DNA of 64,000 nucleotides, from assembly GCA_051954235.1 (NCBI GenBank), contig JBQCHY010000022.1:38921-102920 (forward strand), in the 5' to 3' direction. The position numbers and the translations under genes are program-made. A model generated the notes under the pieces. That model ran no database searches and was not told the origin of the DNA. It saw nothing but the letters and a program-made list of their open reading frames with translations. Shown here in pieces: positions 25,417-33,765 of this stretch (positions within the stretch are counted from its first letter, which is position 1; each line of letters opens with the position of its first letter). The DNA is from 62-47 sp051954235. Lineage in GTDB: Bacteria; Pseudomonadota; Alphaproteobacteria; Rhizobiales; Xanthobacteraceae.

Positions 25417-26850
25417 CTAAACCCGACGATAAATATCCTCGGTTCGAACGATATCGTCCTCACCAAGGTACGGCCCCGATTGCACCTCGATCAGATTGAG
25501 CGGAACCTTGCCCGGGTTTTCGAGACGGTGCATGCAACCGAGGGGCACAAAGATCGACTCATTTTCTCGCAACAGAATTTCCTCATTGTCGCGGGTCACG
25601 ATAGCGGTGCCATTGACGACCACCCAATGCTCCGCACGATGGAAATGTTTCTGCAGTGACAGCTTTGCGCCCGGATTGACCGTGATTCGCTTCACCTGGA
25701 ATCGTTCACCGACGTCGATCGACTGATAATACCCCCATGGCCGATGTACGCGCTGCGTCTGGGTTGCCGCGCGATGGCCGTTCGCCTTCAATTGACTGAC
25801 GAGCTTGCTGACATCCTGGTCCCGCCCTTTGGTTGTGACCAGAACAACGTCAGGTGTTGCCGTTACGACAAGGTCCTGAATGCCGAGCGCTGCGACCAAG
25901 GGTCCCTCGCCGCGAACATAACAACCGCTCGCATCTTCCATCACGACATCGCCGACAACGACATTTCCGCTGTTATCCTTGTCCCCGGCGTCCCACAAAG
26001 CGGACCAGCTTCCGACGTCACTCCAGCCGAAATCAGCCGGAACGACCGCCGCATGATCAGTCTTCTCCATCACGGCATAATCGATCGAAATCGATGGACA
26101 AGCCTCGAACGTTTTCTCTTCCAAGCGAAGAAAATCCAGATCTTTGGCCGCGCTCTTCAAAGTCGCCTTGCAGGCACCTAATACGTCCGGTGCAAATTTC
26201 TGCAGTTCTTTTAGCAGAACCTTCACCGGCATCAGGAATATCCCGCTATTCCAGACATAATCGCCAGCGGCAATGAGCTCTTGCGCGCGCTCCTGACGCG
26301 GCTTCTCCACAAATCCCGCGACTTCATGCGAGCCCGTAGCGATCGACAGTTGCTTTCCGATCCGGATATAGCCAAACCCCGTAGCCGGCATTGTCGGCTT
26401 GATACCGAACAATGTGAGCTTTCCGGCCCTTGCCGCCGCAACCCCCGTCTGGACGGCGTTCCGAAATGCGGCCGCATCCTTAATCCAGTGATCGACCGGC
26501 ATTGCGAGAATGATTGCATCGGGATCGCTTTCGCTGGCAACCAGTGCGGCGATCGTGATCGCCGCCGCAGTATTTCGGCCGAACGGCTCAAGAATCATGA
26601 TCGGATCGACAACGTCGATCGAACGCAACTGATCTGCGATTGCAAATCGATGCTCGACATTCGCCACAACCATCAAATTTCCGAACAATGTAGGATCGCT
26701 GACGCGCAACGCCGCCTGTTGCAACAGCGTCTTCTCGCCGAGCAACGACAGCAGTTGTTTCGGATACGTTTCCCGAGACAGCGGCCACAGTCGTGTCCCA
26801 GCACCGCCGGATAGCAGAACCGGAATGATCCGACCCGATTGCTTCATCAT
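25417..26850 (-). CDS. manC: Mannose-1-phosphate guanylyltransferase/mannose-6-phosphate isomerase
   Basis: 477-residue bifunctional enzyme making GDP-mannose. N-terminal IPVLLSGGAGTRLWPLSRETYPKQLL is the nucleotidyltransferase signature; the C-terminal cupin (phosphomannose isomerase) has NPGAKLSLQKHFHRAEHWVVVNGTA with metal-binding Gln/His residues, then SIFVPLGCMHRLENPG. The start at 26850 follows GAGGGGAACACA; two ATG codons are adjacent. Provides GDP-mannose, implying mannose, fucose or rhamnose-type sugars in the product. Confidence 0.96.
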   Translation of the reverse strand: MMKQSGRIIPVLLSGGAGTRLWPLSRETYPKQLLSLLGEKTLLQQAALRVSDPTLFGNLMVVANVEHRFAIADQLRSIDVVDPIMILEPFGRNTAAAITIAALVASESDPDAIILAMPVDHWIKDAAAFRNAVQTGVAAARAGKLTLFGIKPTMPATGFGYIRIGKQLSIATGSHEVAGFVEKPRQERAQELIAAGDYVWNSGIFLMPVKVLLKELQKFAPDVLGACKATLKSAAKDLDFLRLEEKTFEACPSISIDYAVMEKTDHAAVVPADFGWSDVGSWSALWDAGDKDNSGNVVVGDVVMEDASGCYVRGEGPLVAALGIQDLVVTATPDVVLVTTKGRDQDVSKLVSQLKANGHRAATQTQRVHRPWGYYQSIDVGERFQVKRITVNPGAKLSLQKHFHRAEHWVVVNGTAIVTRDNEEILLRENESIFVPLGCMHRLENPGKVPLNLIEVQSGPYLGEDDIVRTEDIYRRV

Positions 26851-26892
26851 TGTGTTCCCCTCGAATGTACCGCACGCGGCTAGAACGTTAGA

Positions 26893-27645
26893 TCAGGAGC
26901 CGGATCCTGACAGAAACTCACGCCGGATCGTCCGCAACAGCAGCTCGACGTCCATCTGAAATGACCACTTTTCGATATAGTCGAGATCATAATCGATACG
27001 CTTGATCGCCAGATCCGGCTGAACCGTGCTTCCGCGACAGCCGCTCACTTGAGCAAGACCCGTGATTCCGGGGCGCGCGATATGTCGCTGAAAGTAATAG
27101 GGCACCAGCTCCTCATAGCGGATGTCAGCGGCAAGCATGCCAGGCACGTGCGGGCGCGGCCCTACCAGCGACATATCGCCCTTCACGACATTAATCAGCT
27201 GAGGAATCTCATCGAGGCTGGTACGGCGAAGGACGCGGCCAACTGCCGTCACCCTCGGATCGTCGTGCACGGTTTGCCTGATTCCAGCAGGATCGCCGTC
27301 CGCTGTGCGCATCGTGCGGAATTTGTAGATCTTGAACAGATCGTTGCGATAGCCATGCCGGTACTGGCGAAAAAAGACAGGTCCACGCGATGTTGCCTTG
27401 ATCGCGATCATGATCCCCAGGAACAGCGGAGCGAAGAAGATCAAAGCTAACGACGCGGCAATAACGTCAAAGGCACGTTTCATGCGTGACGATGCAGGCT
27501 CGCTACGCTTGAAGGAACGTCGGCTTCGAGTCTGATATGCACTTCTTCGGACGTATCCCACCGGCCGTGTCGAAATGAGGTTCTGCGACTTCCAGATCGG
27601 CGTAACATTGTGATCCGCCGAACGCGCTGTAGCTGTAGATGACAT
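26893..27645 (-). CDS. Initiating sugar-phosphate transferase (ExoY/WcaJ-like, monotopic)
   Basis: 250-residue bacterial sugar transferase that links the first sugar phosphate to undecaprenyl phosphate. A basic N-terminal tail is followed by the membrane hairpin MKRAFDVIAASLALIFFAPLF (position about 55), then KIYKFRTMR, RRTSLDEIPQLINVVKGDMSLVGPRP and RPGITGLAQVSG, all diagnostic. The size fits the ExoY class without the large WcaJ N-terminal domain. First gene of the leftward precursor group, divergent from the export and polymerisation operon. Confidence 0.95.
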   Translation of the reverse strand: MSSTATARSADHNVTPIWKSQNLISTRPVGYVRRSAYQTRSRRSFKRSEPASSRMKRAFDVIAASLALIFFAPLFLGIMIAIKATSRGPVFFRQYRHGYRNDLFKIYKFRTMRTADGDPAGIRQTVHDDPRVTAVGRVLRRTSLDEIPQLINVVKGDMSLVGPRPHVPGMLAADIRYEELVPYYFQRHIARPGITGLAQVSGCRGSTVQPDLAIKRIDYDLDYIEKWSFQMDVELLLRTIRREFLSGSGS

Positions 27646-28142
27646 TAGTTCCGCTCTCGACCCAATGTTGCAGGCACGACAAGTATTCAGGCGCTGAGAT
27701 GTTCCTCACATATCCGATGCTCAATCGAGCGTGCTAAATCGCAAACACACGTTCATTCGCACCACGAAGCAAAGCAACGCCGCTTGCTGTGGGCGCACAC
27801 TCTCCGATTTAGTTTGGAATAAATGGGGCGGGAAAACGGAAAGTTTGCGCACTGCACACATAGACCTTGAATGTCTCTCTCGGCTCAGAGAGACACCTGC
27901 GTCGTGCGAAGCACTTAATAAAGCTCGCGATAGCTTCGACGAATCGACGCACCAAACCGCGCAACGAGAATCACGAATAGTGTCAGCCAGTGAATCAAAT
28001 TGACAAGGGTGCCTTCGCTAGGTTGGGGCGACCTGCGGATGCAGTTTATGGTCGCATTTCGCGCAAGCCATTTACTAAACGCTAAACGGCGCTTCATAAT
28101 GTCGTAGCACTTGCGGTTCCCGTTAGCTCCTATGAGCCAAAT
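27646..28142. other. Divergent intergenic region of the polysaccharide locus
   Basis: 497 bases between the leftward sugar transferase and the rightward export operon. It contains the 9-bp inverted repeat listed separately and probably both promoters. A 90-codon rightward frame (27731-28003) has no ribosome site or recognisable features and I do not call it. Confidence 0.6.
27872..27895. promoter_or_regulatory. Perfect 9-bp inverted repeat in the divergent promoter region
   Basis: TGTCTCTCT and AGAGAGACA separated by CGGCTC. It sits about mid-way between the divergent polysaccharide operons, so an operator for a regulator encoded elsewhere is likely; no T-tract supports a terminator. Confidence 0.5.
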
Positions 28143-28361
28143 ATGATTGCCAAATTGAAGGACGTCGAAACGCCGGGCGCCAGCGGCCTCACCGCGGACC
28201 CGTTGTCAGCGGAGCGAGCGATGATCGCAGATGAAGCGAACATCTCTGCGTCACCAGCGTCGGCCGATGGTTCGGATCGACGGCTCAGGAATGCACTCAT
28301 TCTCGCGAACATCATTGGATGGATCCTCATTCTTGGCTTGCTCAAACTGATTTTCTTCTAG
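28143..28361 (+). CDS. Small single-pass membrane protein
   Basis: 72 residues. The first 48 are soluble and acidic/Ser-Ala-rich (ADPLSAERAMIADEANISAS); residues about 51-72 form one hydrophobic segment ending the protein (ALILANIIGWILILGLLKLI). This is the layout of a C-tail-anchored protein. No family recognised. It is first in line before the phosphatase, exporter and kinase genes of the polysaccharide operon and may be part of it. The ribosome site is weak. Confidence 0.5.
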   Translation: MIAKLKDVETPGASGLTADPLSAERAMIADEANISASPASADGSDRRLRNALILANIIGWILILGLLKLIFF

Positions 28362-28411
28362 ATTTTGTATAGCGAAGGCCAACCGCGGAACTCGATTCTG
28401 GGAACTTGCAG

Positions 28412-29128
28412 ATGCGTTCTTCGACCCTCGGTGTCGTGCCGCCCGGCGTCCGAGTGTATGCCATTGGCGATATCCATGGCCGTTCCGATCTCCTTGCCGA
28501 TATCATCGATCGGATCGATTCTGACATTCGAAGGCGTCCGATTGAGCGAGCCATTGAAGTTTATCTCGGCGATTACATCGATCGCGGCCCTGATTCGAAA
28601 GGTGTGATCGACCAACTCGCCGTCCGAATGGTTCGCCGTGGCGCCATCTGCCTCCGTGGCAATCACGAAAGCTTCCTCGAGGAATTCCTCATCGATCCAA
28701 AGATCCTTCCGCATTGGATTCGACTCGGCGGACTGCAAACACTTGCATCTTATGGCGTAGCGCAGGGAACCCTTGATGAGACGGGGTGCAGCGTTACGCG
28801 GCGATCGCTGCAACTGGCATTGCCGCAAACGCACCGACTGTTTCTACAGTGCCTACGAAACACTTTTTGTTGCGGCGATTTTCTATTCGTGCACGCCGGC
28901 ATTCGTCCGGGTGTTCCTTTAGATCAGCAAGCGTTGCACGATCTTATTTGGATACGCGATGATTTTCTAATGTCGGATCAAAGGCATGACAAGATCATCG
29001 TGCATGGTCATACGCCCGTCGCATATCCGGACATCCGTCACAATCGAATTAATATCGATACCGGCGCTTGGCGCAGTGGCGTACTCACCTGCGCAGCGAT
29101 TGAAGCATCGACTGTTCTTATACTTTAG
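28412..29128 (+). CDS. PPP-family metallophosphatase (serine/threonine phosphatase-like)
   Basis: 238-residue phosphatase with the three PPP motifs: YAIGDIHGRSDLL, YLGDYIDRGPDSKGV and CLRGNHESFLEEF, then HAGIRPG and HGHTPV metal ligands downstream. It binds two metals and hydrolyses phosphoproteins or other phosphate esters. ATG at 28412; a TTG two codons earlier is possible. Its place ahead of the export proteins and the tyrosine autokinase suggests it may dephosphorylate the kinase, since no low-molecular-weight tyrosine phosphatase (Wzb type) is seen in the locus. That link is inference. Confidence 0.9.
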   Translation: MRSSTLGVVPPGVRVYAIGDIHGRSDLLADIIDRIDSDIRRRPIERAIEVYLGDYIDRGPDSKGVIDQLAVRMVRRGAICLRGNHESFLEEFLIDPKILPHWIRLGGLQTLASYGVAQGTLDETGCSVTRRSLQLALPQTHRLFLQCLRNTFCCGDFLFVHAGIRPGVPLDQQALHDLIWIRDDFLMSDQRHDKIIVHGHTPVAYPDIRHNRINIDTGAWRSGVLTCAAIEASTVLIL

Positions 29129-29283
29129 AATCTCACAAATTTCCTGAAGCGACCTACGAGCGCTTATGTGAGTCGCTCAATCGCAATTGGAACTTTCATC
29201 ACATTCTTTTGCCGTCTTTCGTCGCCTTACTTCGTCGCGACGCAATCGCGCCGATCATTCTGACCGTTTCAAATGTGAGCGAC

Positions 29284-29859
29284 ATGCTGCAACGATACAT
29301 ACTTTCGCTGTGCTGCTGTGCATTCGTCTGCGCCAGCACGGTAACGCTCAACGCAAGAGACGCGCTTTCTACTAAACGAGCTGCGCAAGCGTCACCATCG
29401 TCGACTTACATTCTCGGTCCTAACGACAGAATTCGGGTCAAGGTTTACGGCGAACAGGACATTACGGGCGAGTACGAGATCGACAGCGCAGGAAGTGTCT
29501 CGATCCCACTTGCAGGACATGTCAAAGCCGCTGGGCTTACGACACAACAAGTCGAGCGCGCTATCGCAACTGCCCTATCCAAAGGAATCGTTCGCGATCC
29601 ACGGGTCAACGTCGAGGTCGCCGCTTATCGTCCGTATTATATTCTCGGAGAGGTCAAGAAGAGCGGCGAATACCCTTACCGCAATGGTTTGACCGTACTG
29701 GATGCTGTCGCGAGTGCAGGCGGGTTCACCTACCGCGCGAATGAAGGCAAGGTATATCTTCGTCGGTCCGGAAGCACGACAGAAGAAGCTTATCCGTTAA
29801 CCGCACCGGTCCTCATTTACCCAGGCGACAATATCCGAATCCCTGAACGTTACTTCTAA
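29284..29859 (+). CDS. Polysaccharide export (OPX) protein, short periplasmic type
   Basis: 191 residues. An N-terminal hydrophobic segment (YILSLCCCAFVCASTVTL) acts as export signal; the cysteines there do not make a clear lipobox. The Poly_export domain begins YILGPNDRIRVKVYGEQDITGEYEIDS (split by convention) and includes SVSIPLAGHVKAAGLTTQQVE; one SLBB repeat (YYILGEVKKSGEYPYRNGLTVLDAV) follows. It ends soon after, lacking the C-terminal amphipathic helix that forms the outer-membrane pore in full-length Wza. It therefore likely needs a separate pore, for which the next gene is a candidate. Confidence 0.92.
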   Translation: MLQRYILSLCCCAFVCASTVTLNARDALSTKRAAQASPSSTYILGPNDRIRVKVYGEQDITGEYEIDSAGSVSIPLAGHVKAAGLTTQQVERAIATALSKGIVRDPRVNVEVAAYRPYYILGEVKKSGEYPYRNGLTVLDAVASAGGFTYRANEGKVYLRRSGSTTEEAYPLTAPVLIYPGDNIRIPERYF

Positions 29860-30128
29860 CGCCCGCGGACACGTCGAAGTCCTGCATGGTTCCGGACCAT
29901 CTCGCATCATCGGAGTCGTCATAGTGTCGTCGTTATGCAGTGCAACACACTCAAACAATGCGAACTCGCCTTCGACAAATCGATCGTGTGTCTATCGGCG
30001 GGACCTTTGTAGGTAGAACCGGCGTCGCGGTTTCAACAAGCAACGTTTGACGCCTCTCTATGCAATCCTGAAGAGTTCAATGTCGATCATCTCCATGATG
30101 CAGAACCACCATCTGCAAGGCGCGCTGG

Positions 30129-31472
30129 ATGAAATGTGTTGTTGCGTACATCGGAGTCGCAGGTCTGTTGCTGGCTTATTCAGCGCGATCAGATGCGCAG
30201 GTGATCCCTTCAACGAGGTTATTGGTCGACCCCCCATGGAATGCTCAACGCGTCTTTGAGCCATCACCGCCACCGGAGCTGGATAGTCGAGATAGCAGCG
30301 AAGAGGTTCCGCCGGAGGATATGCCAGTCATGAAACGACAACAGCCTGGATATGAGCCGGTTGGAATCCGCGCGGGCTCATGGATGTTCAACCCTGCATT
30401 GACATCCGGGCTGCTCTACGACAGCAATGTGTTTTCGTCGAATACGTTCAAGCGTTCCGATATCGCCGCAGTTATAGCACCTTCGCTGCGTGCGCATACG
30501 CTATGGGAACGACACGGAATCGATCTAAAGCTTGACGGCGAGTCCATCAACTACCGGCAGAATCCGGGTCTCGATCAGACCAATGCTCGGCTGCGCGGCA
30601 GCGGTTGGTTTGATTTCGCTCACGACCTTGTTTTGCTCACCAGCTTTCAGATCGCACATCTGAACGAGGGCGTCGGAACATTGAGCTCACCTGTCAACGC
30701 GGTGCAGCCCACGCCATATGACCTCATGTCTGGTGATGTGACGCTCCGCAAGGAATTCAATCGCCTCACAACTTCGGTTGGTCTCAGCATCGATTCTTAT
30801 GACTACGGATCGACACGCGCGCAGGACGGGACAATCATCAACCAAGACGGTCGGGATGGACAAATCTATCGCCTTCATGGCCGCGTCGACTATGCATTCT
30901 CACCCAAACTGGGTTGGTTTACCGCTGTTGAAGGCAACGAGCGCAATATCCGCGGCATGCCGGGACATACGTTGGATTCCCAGGGCTATCGCGCCCTCTC
31001 GGGCGTTACAGTTGCTCTTACGCATCTGATCAGTGGCGAGTTCGGCGCAGGTTATGCCGAGCAGAATTTCGTCGACCCAACGATCGGCACCGTGGCCGGC
31101 CCGGCATATCGCGCGATGCTGATGTGGCGTCCAACGCCGCTGATCGACGTCCATTTTAAGGCGGAGCAGATTGTCACCCAAACGTCGGATACCAGTTCAA
31201 GCGGCGTTCAGGCCGACGCTGTTCAACTCGGCGTTGACTATGAATTCCGACGCAACGTCGTTGTCTCAATCAGCGGCGGTTATGAGAAGGATCGCTTTTT
31301 CGGCCAGGCTCGGAACGACACGGTCACGACTGCCGATTCCCGTATCAAGTACATGTTGAATAGATTTGGCGCGATCTCATTGTTTCATCGCTACACGCAG
31401 CGCAACAGCAATATTCCCACCTTCAGCTTCGACAAACATCAGGTAGGAATAAATGTTACAGCGCAATTCTGA
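30129..31472 (+). CDS. Outer-membrane beta-barrel protein of the polysaccharide locus
   Basis: 447 residues: signal peptide (VVAYIGVAGLLLAYSARSDAQ), a Pro/Glu-rich linker to about residue 75, then alternating beta strands (FNPALTSGLLYDSNVF, LTTSVGLSIDSYDYG, NVVVSISGGYEKDRF) ending in the terminal aromatic HQVGINVTAQF expected of outer-membrane barrels. It resembles the BBP2-type barrels encoded in alphaproteobacterial exopolysaccharide loci. Its 3' end overlaps the kinase gene by 20 bases. Together with the short OPX protein it may form the secretion pore. Confidence 0.88.
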   Translation: MKCVVAYIGVAGLLLAYSARSDAQVIPSTRLLVDPPWNAQRVFEPSPPPELDSRDSSEEVPPEDMPVMKRQQPGYEPVGIRAGSWMFNPALTSGLLYDSNVFSSNTFKRSDIAAVIAPSLRAHTLWERHGIDLKLDGESINYRQNPGLDQTNARLRGSGWFDFAHDLVLLTSFQIAHLNEGVGTLSSPVNAVQPTPYDLMSGDVTLRKEFNRLTTSVGLSIDSYDYGSTRAQDGTIINQDGRDGQIYRLHGRVDYAFSPKLGWFTAVEGNERNIRGMPGHTLDSQGYRALSGVTVALTHLISGEFGAGYAEQNFVDPTIGTVAGPAYRAMLMWRPTPLIDVHFKAEQIVTQTSDTSSSGVQADAVQLGVDYEFRRNVVVSISGGYEKDRFFGQARNDTVTTADSRIKYMLNRFGAISLFHRYTQRNSNIPTFSFDKHQVGINVTAQF

Positions 31473-33765
31473 TCTGTCTTATGCCAATCCCGACCAACCA
31501 GTTGCGGCTGTTCCGGCATCCGAGACTCAACCAGTTGTTGATCTTGCGCAACTGGTTCGTATTTTGCGACGGCGATGGATGGTGATTGCGGCCATCACTT
31601 CGTCACTGCTCGCGGTTGCGTTCGTTTATGTCCTTCTAACGCCCACACTGTACACTGGGACTGCGACAGTGCTGGTTGACCCTCGCCGTGCCAATGTCGT
31701 CGACCCCAATCAGAATGTGCTGACCAACTTCGGCACCGACGATGCGACCATCGAAAGCCAAGCCCTTCTGATTCAATCCATCGCGATTTTGCGAGGTGTC
31801 GTCGAGGACTTGAAACTCGTCGAAGACGATGAATTTGCACCGAAGCCAAGGCTGCTCGATCCGGTCTTGCGGCTATTTTCAAGCGGCGCGCCGCCTGATG
31901 GCGTCAATCTTAAGGATCGCGCTCGCGCAGCGACCATCGGCCTCCTCCAAAAGCGTATGAAGGTCGTTCGACAAGGCACTACGTTTCTTGTCGACATCAA
32001 TGTCAGTTCTGAAGTGCCCCGGAAAGCCGCCGCGATCGCCAACGCGGTTGCAAAGCGATATTTCGAGGAACAGGTCCGCGCCAAGAACGACTCCACCAAG
32101 ATCGCTGCAACCTGGCTCAACAAGCAAATCGGCGAATTGAAGGCCCGGGTGGTAGCGTCGGATCGGGCGGTGCAGGACTATCGCGCCGCCAACAATCTCG
32201 CGGTCGCCCAAGGCGTAACCGTCAACGACCAACAGATTACTGACCTTAACAATAAGCTGGTTTCGGCCCGCACGCAGACCGCCGAGGCGAAAGCAAAGTA
32301 CGACCAAGTCCAGGCGCTGGCGAAATCCGGCGGCGATCCCGGCGGCATCAATGCGGCAATCTCATCCGACATGATCACAAAACTGCGAACGCAGTACGCC
32401 GATATCGCCAAGAACGAAGCAGATCTTCGTAGCCGATACGGCTCCCGTCACCCTCTGGTCGCCAACGTCCATGCGCAGTTGCGCGACACGCAAAAACTTA
32501 TCAACGACGAAATCAAACGCATCGTCGAGAGCACGCAGCACGATTACGATGTGGCGCGCTCAAGAGAAGCTTCGCTGCAGAAGAGCTTGGACGAACTTCA
32601 AAGCATATCGAGTTCGTCAGGACAGGCCATGGTGCGATTGCATGAATTGCAGCGCGAAGCGGATGCCAACCGCACCCTCTATGAATCCTATCTGGCCCGT
32701 TACAAGGATACGGCGGCGCAGGAAAGTCTGGAAATGCCAGATTCCCGTATCGTCGCGAGCGCGGGAATTCCGATTCAACCATCGGCTCCGAAGAAGAAGC
32801 TCATTCTGGGTTTCGCTCTCCTTCTCGGCCTCGGCGGCGGATCGCTCGCAGCATTTATAATCGATTATCTCGACCGGCGCATCAAAACGCTCGAACAGGC
32901 GGAAGCGATCTCCGGGGCTCCGGCCCTTGCCGCGATTCCCCTGATTGGCGCACGCGAGATTGCGCGGCGTGCCCAACGTGGGCGCAAGGAGTTGGCGCAA
33001 TACAACCCGAGGACCACTCGGCTGCTTCCCCCAGCACTCCAATCCCCCCTCGCTCGTTATGCCCTCGACGAGCCAGGGACATTTTTTGCGGAAGCCATTC
33101 GCACGGTGCGCCTCTCGATTCAGCGAACGCAGCGTTTCGAGCCTATCAAGACCATTCTCGTGACTTCCGCACTGGATGGTGAAGGAAAAACCACGCTGGC
33201 AGCCAACCTGGCGGTCTCGCTCGCGTCGCTGGGAATCAAGACACTTCTCATTGACGGCGATCTACGCAACCCGGAATTGACTCGCTCGCTTTGCCCCAAT
33301 GCCAATGCGGGACTGCTGCAGGTCGCGACGGGACAAGCTCCGTTGGAACAGGTTCTGTTGCTCGATCGCAGTACCGGCCTTTCCATCCTGCCGTCACCGG
33401 CGACGAAGAACCATGACACGATCACGGAATTGATGTTCTCCCAGCAGATGAGCGATCTTCTTGATCGTCTTCGGCAGCACTTCGAATTGATCATCATCGA
33501 CTCTCCCCCGCTCGTTCCTCTCGTCGATGGACGCGCCCTGGCGGAACTTTCCGATCGGATCATTCTCGCGTTGGCCTGGGACCAGACTCCCGAAGACGTG
33601 GTGGCCCATACGATCGATCTTCTTTCTCCAGTTTACGACCGCCTGCTTGGCACGGTGCTAACTCGCGTCGATCTGCGCCGACTGCGGTTCTACGACTACT
33701 ACCGCAGTTCCGCTTATCTCAAACCTTACGGTGTCACAGGGATCGGTCCCGGGGCGGCAGCATGA
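31453..33765 (+). CDS. Polysaccharide co-polymerase with BY-kinase (Wzc/ExoP-like tyrosine autokinase)
   Basis: 770 residues. N-terminal Wzz domain with a first membrane segment at about 42-62 (MVIAAITSSLLAVAFVYVLL), a long periplasmic coiled-coil region, a second membrane segment at about 452-472 (LILGFALLLGLGGGSLAAFI), then a cytoplasmic kinase: Walker A SALDGEGKTTLAANLA, Walker A' LLIDGDLRNPEL, Walker B LIIIDSPP. The C-terminus has a tyrosine cluster (FYDYYRSSAYLKPYG) for autophosphorylation. It controls chain length and secretion. The ATG follows AGGTAGGA. Confidence 0.96.
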   Translation: MLQRNSDLSYANPDQPVAAVPASETQPVVDLAQLVRILRRRWMVIAAITSSLLAVAFVYVLLTPTLYTGTATVLVDPRRANVVDPNQNVLTNFGTDDATIESQALLIQSIAILRGVVEDLKLVEDDEFAPKPRLLDPVLRLFSSGAPPDGVNLKDRARAATIGLLQKRMKVVRQGTTFLVDINVSSEVPRKAAAIANAVAKRYFEEQVRAKNDSTKIAATWLNKQIGELKARVVASDRAVQDYRAANNLAVAQGVTVNDQQITDLNNKLVSARTQTAEAKAKYDQVQALAKSGGDPGGINAAISSDMITKLRTQYADIAKNEADLRSRYGSRHPLVANVHAQLRDTQKLINDEIKRIVESTQHDYDVARSREASLQKSLDELQSISSSSGQAMVRLHELQREADANRTLYESYLARYKDTAAQESLEMPDSRIVASAGIPIQPSAPKKKLILGFALLLGLGGGSLAAFIIDYLDRRIKTLEQAEAISGAPALAAIPLIGAREIARRAQRGRKELAQYNPRTTRLLPPALQSPLARYALDEPGTFFAEAIRTVRLSIQRTQRFEPIKTILVTSALDGEGKTTLAANLAVSLASLGIKTLLIDGDLRNPELTRSLCPNANAGLLQVATGQAPLEQVLLLDRSTGLSILPSPATKNHDTITELMFSQQMSDLLDRLRQHFELIIIDSPPLVPLVDGRALAELSDRIILALAWDQTPEDVVAHTIDLLSPVYDRLLGTVLTRVDLRRLRFYDYYRSSAYLKPYGVTGIGPGAAA

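Noticed and set aside
27731..28003. 90-codon rightward frame in the divergent polysaccharide promoter region
   Set aside because: No ribosome site, no recognisable features, contains the inverted repeat at 27872; more likely non-coding.
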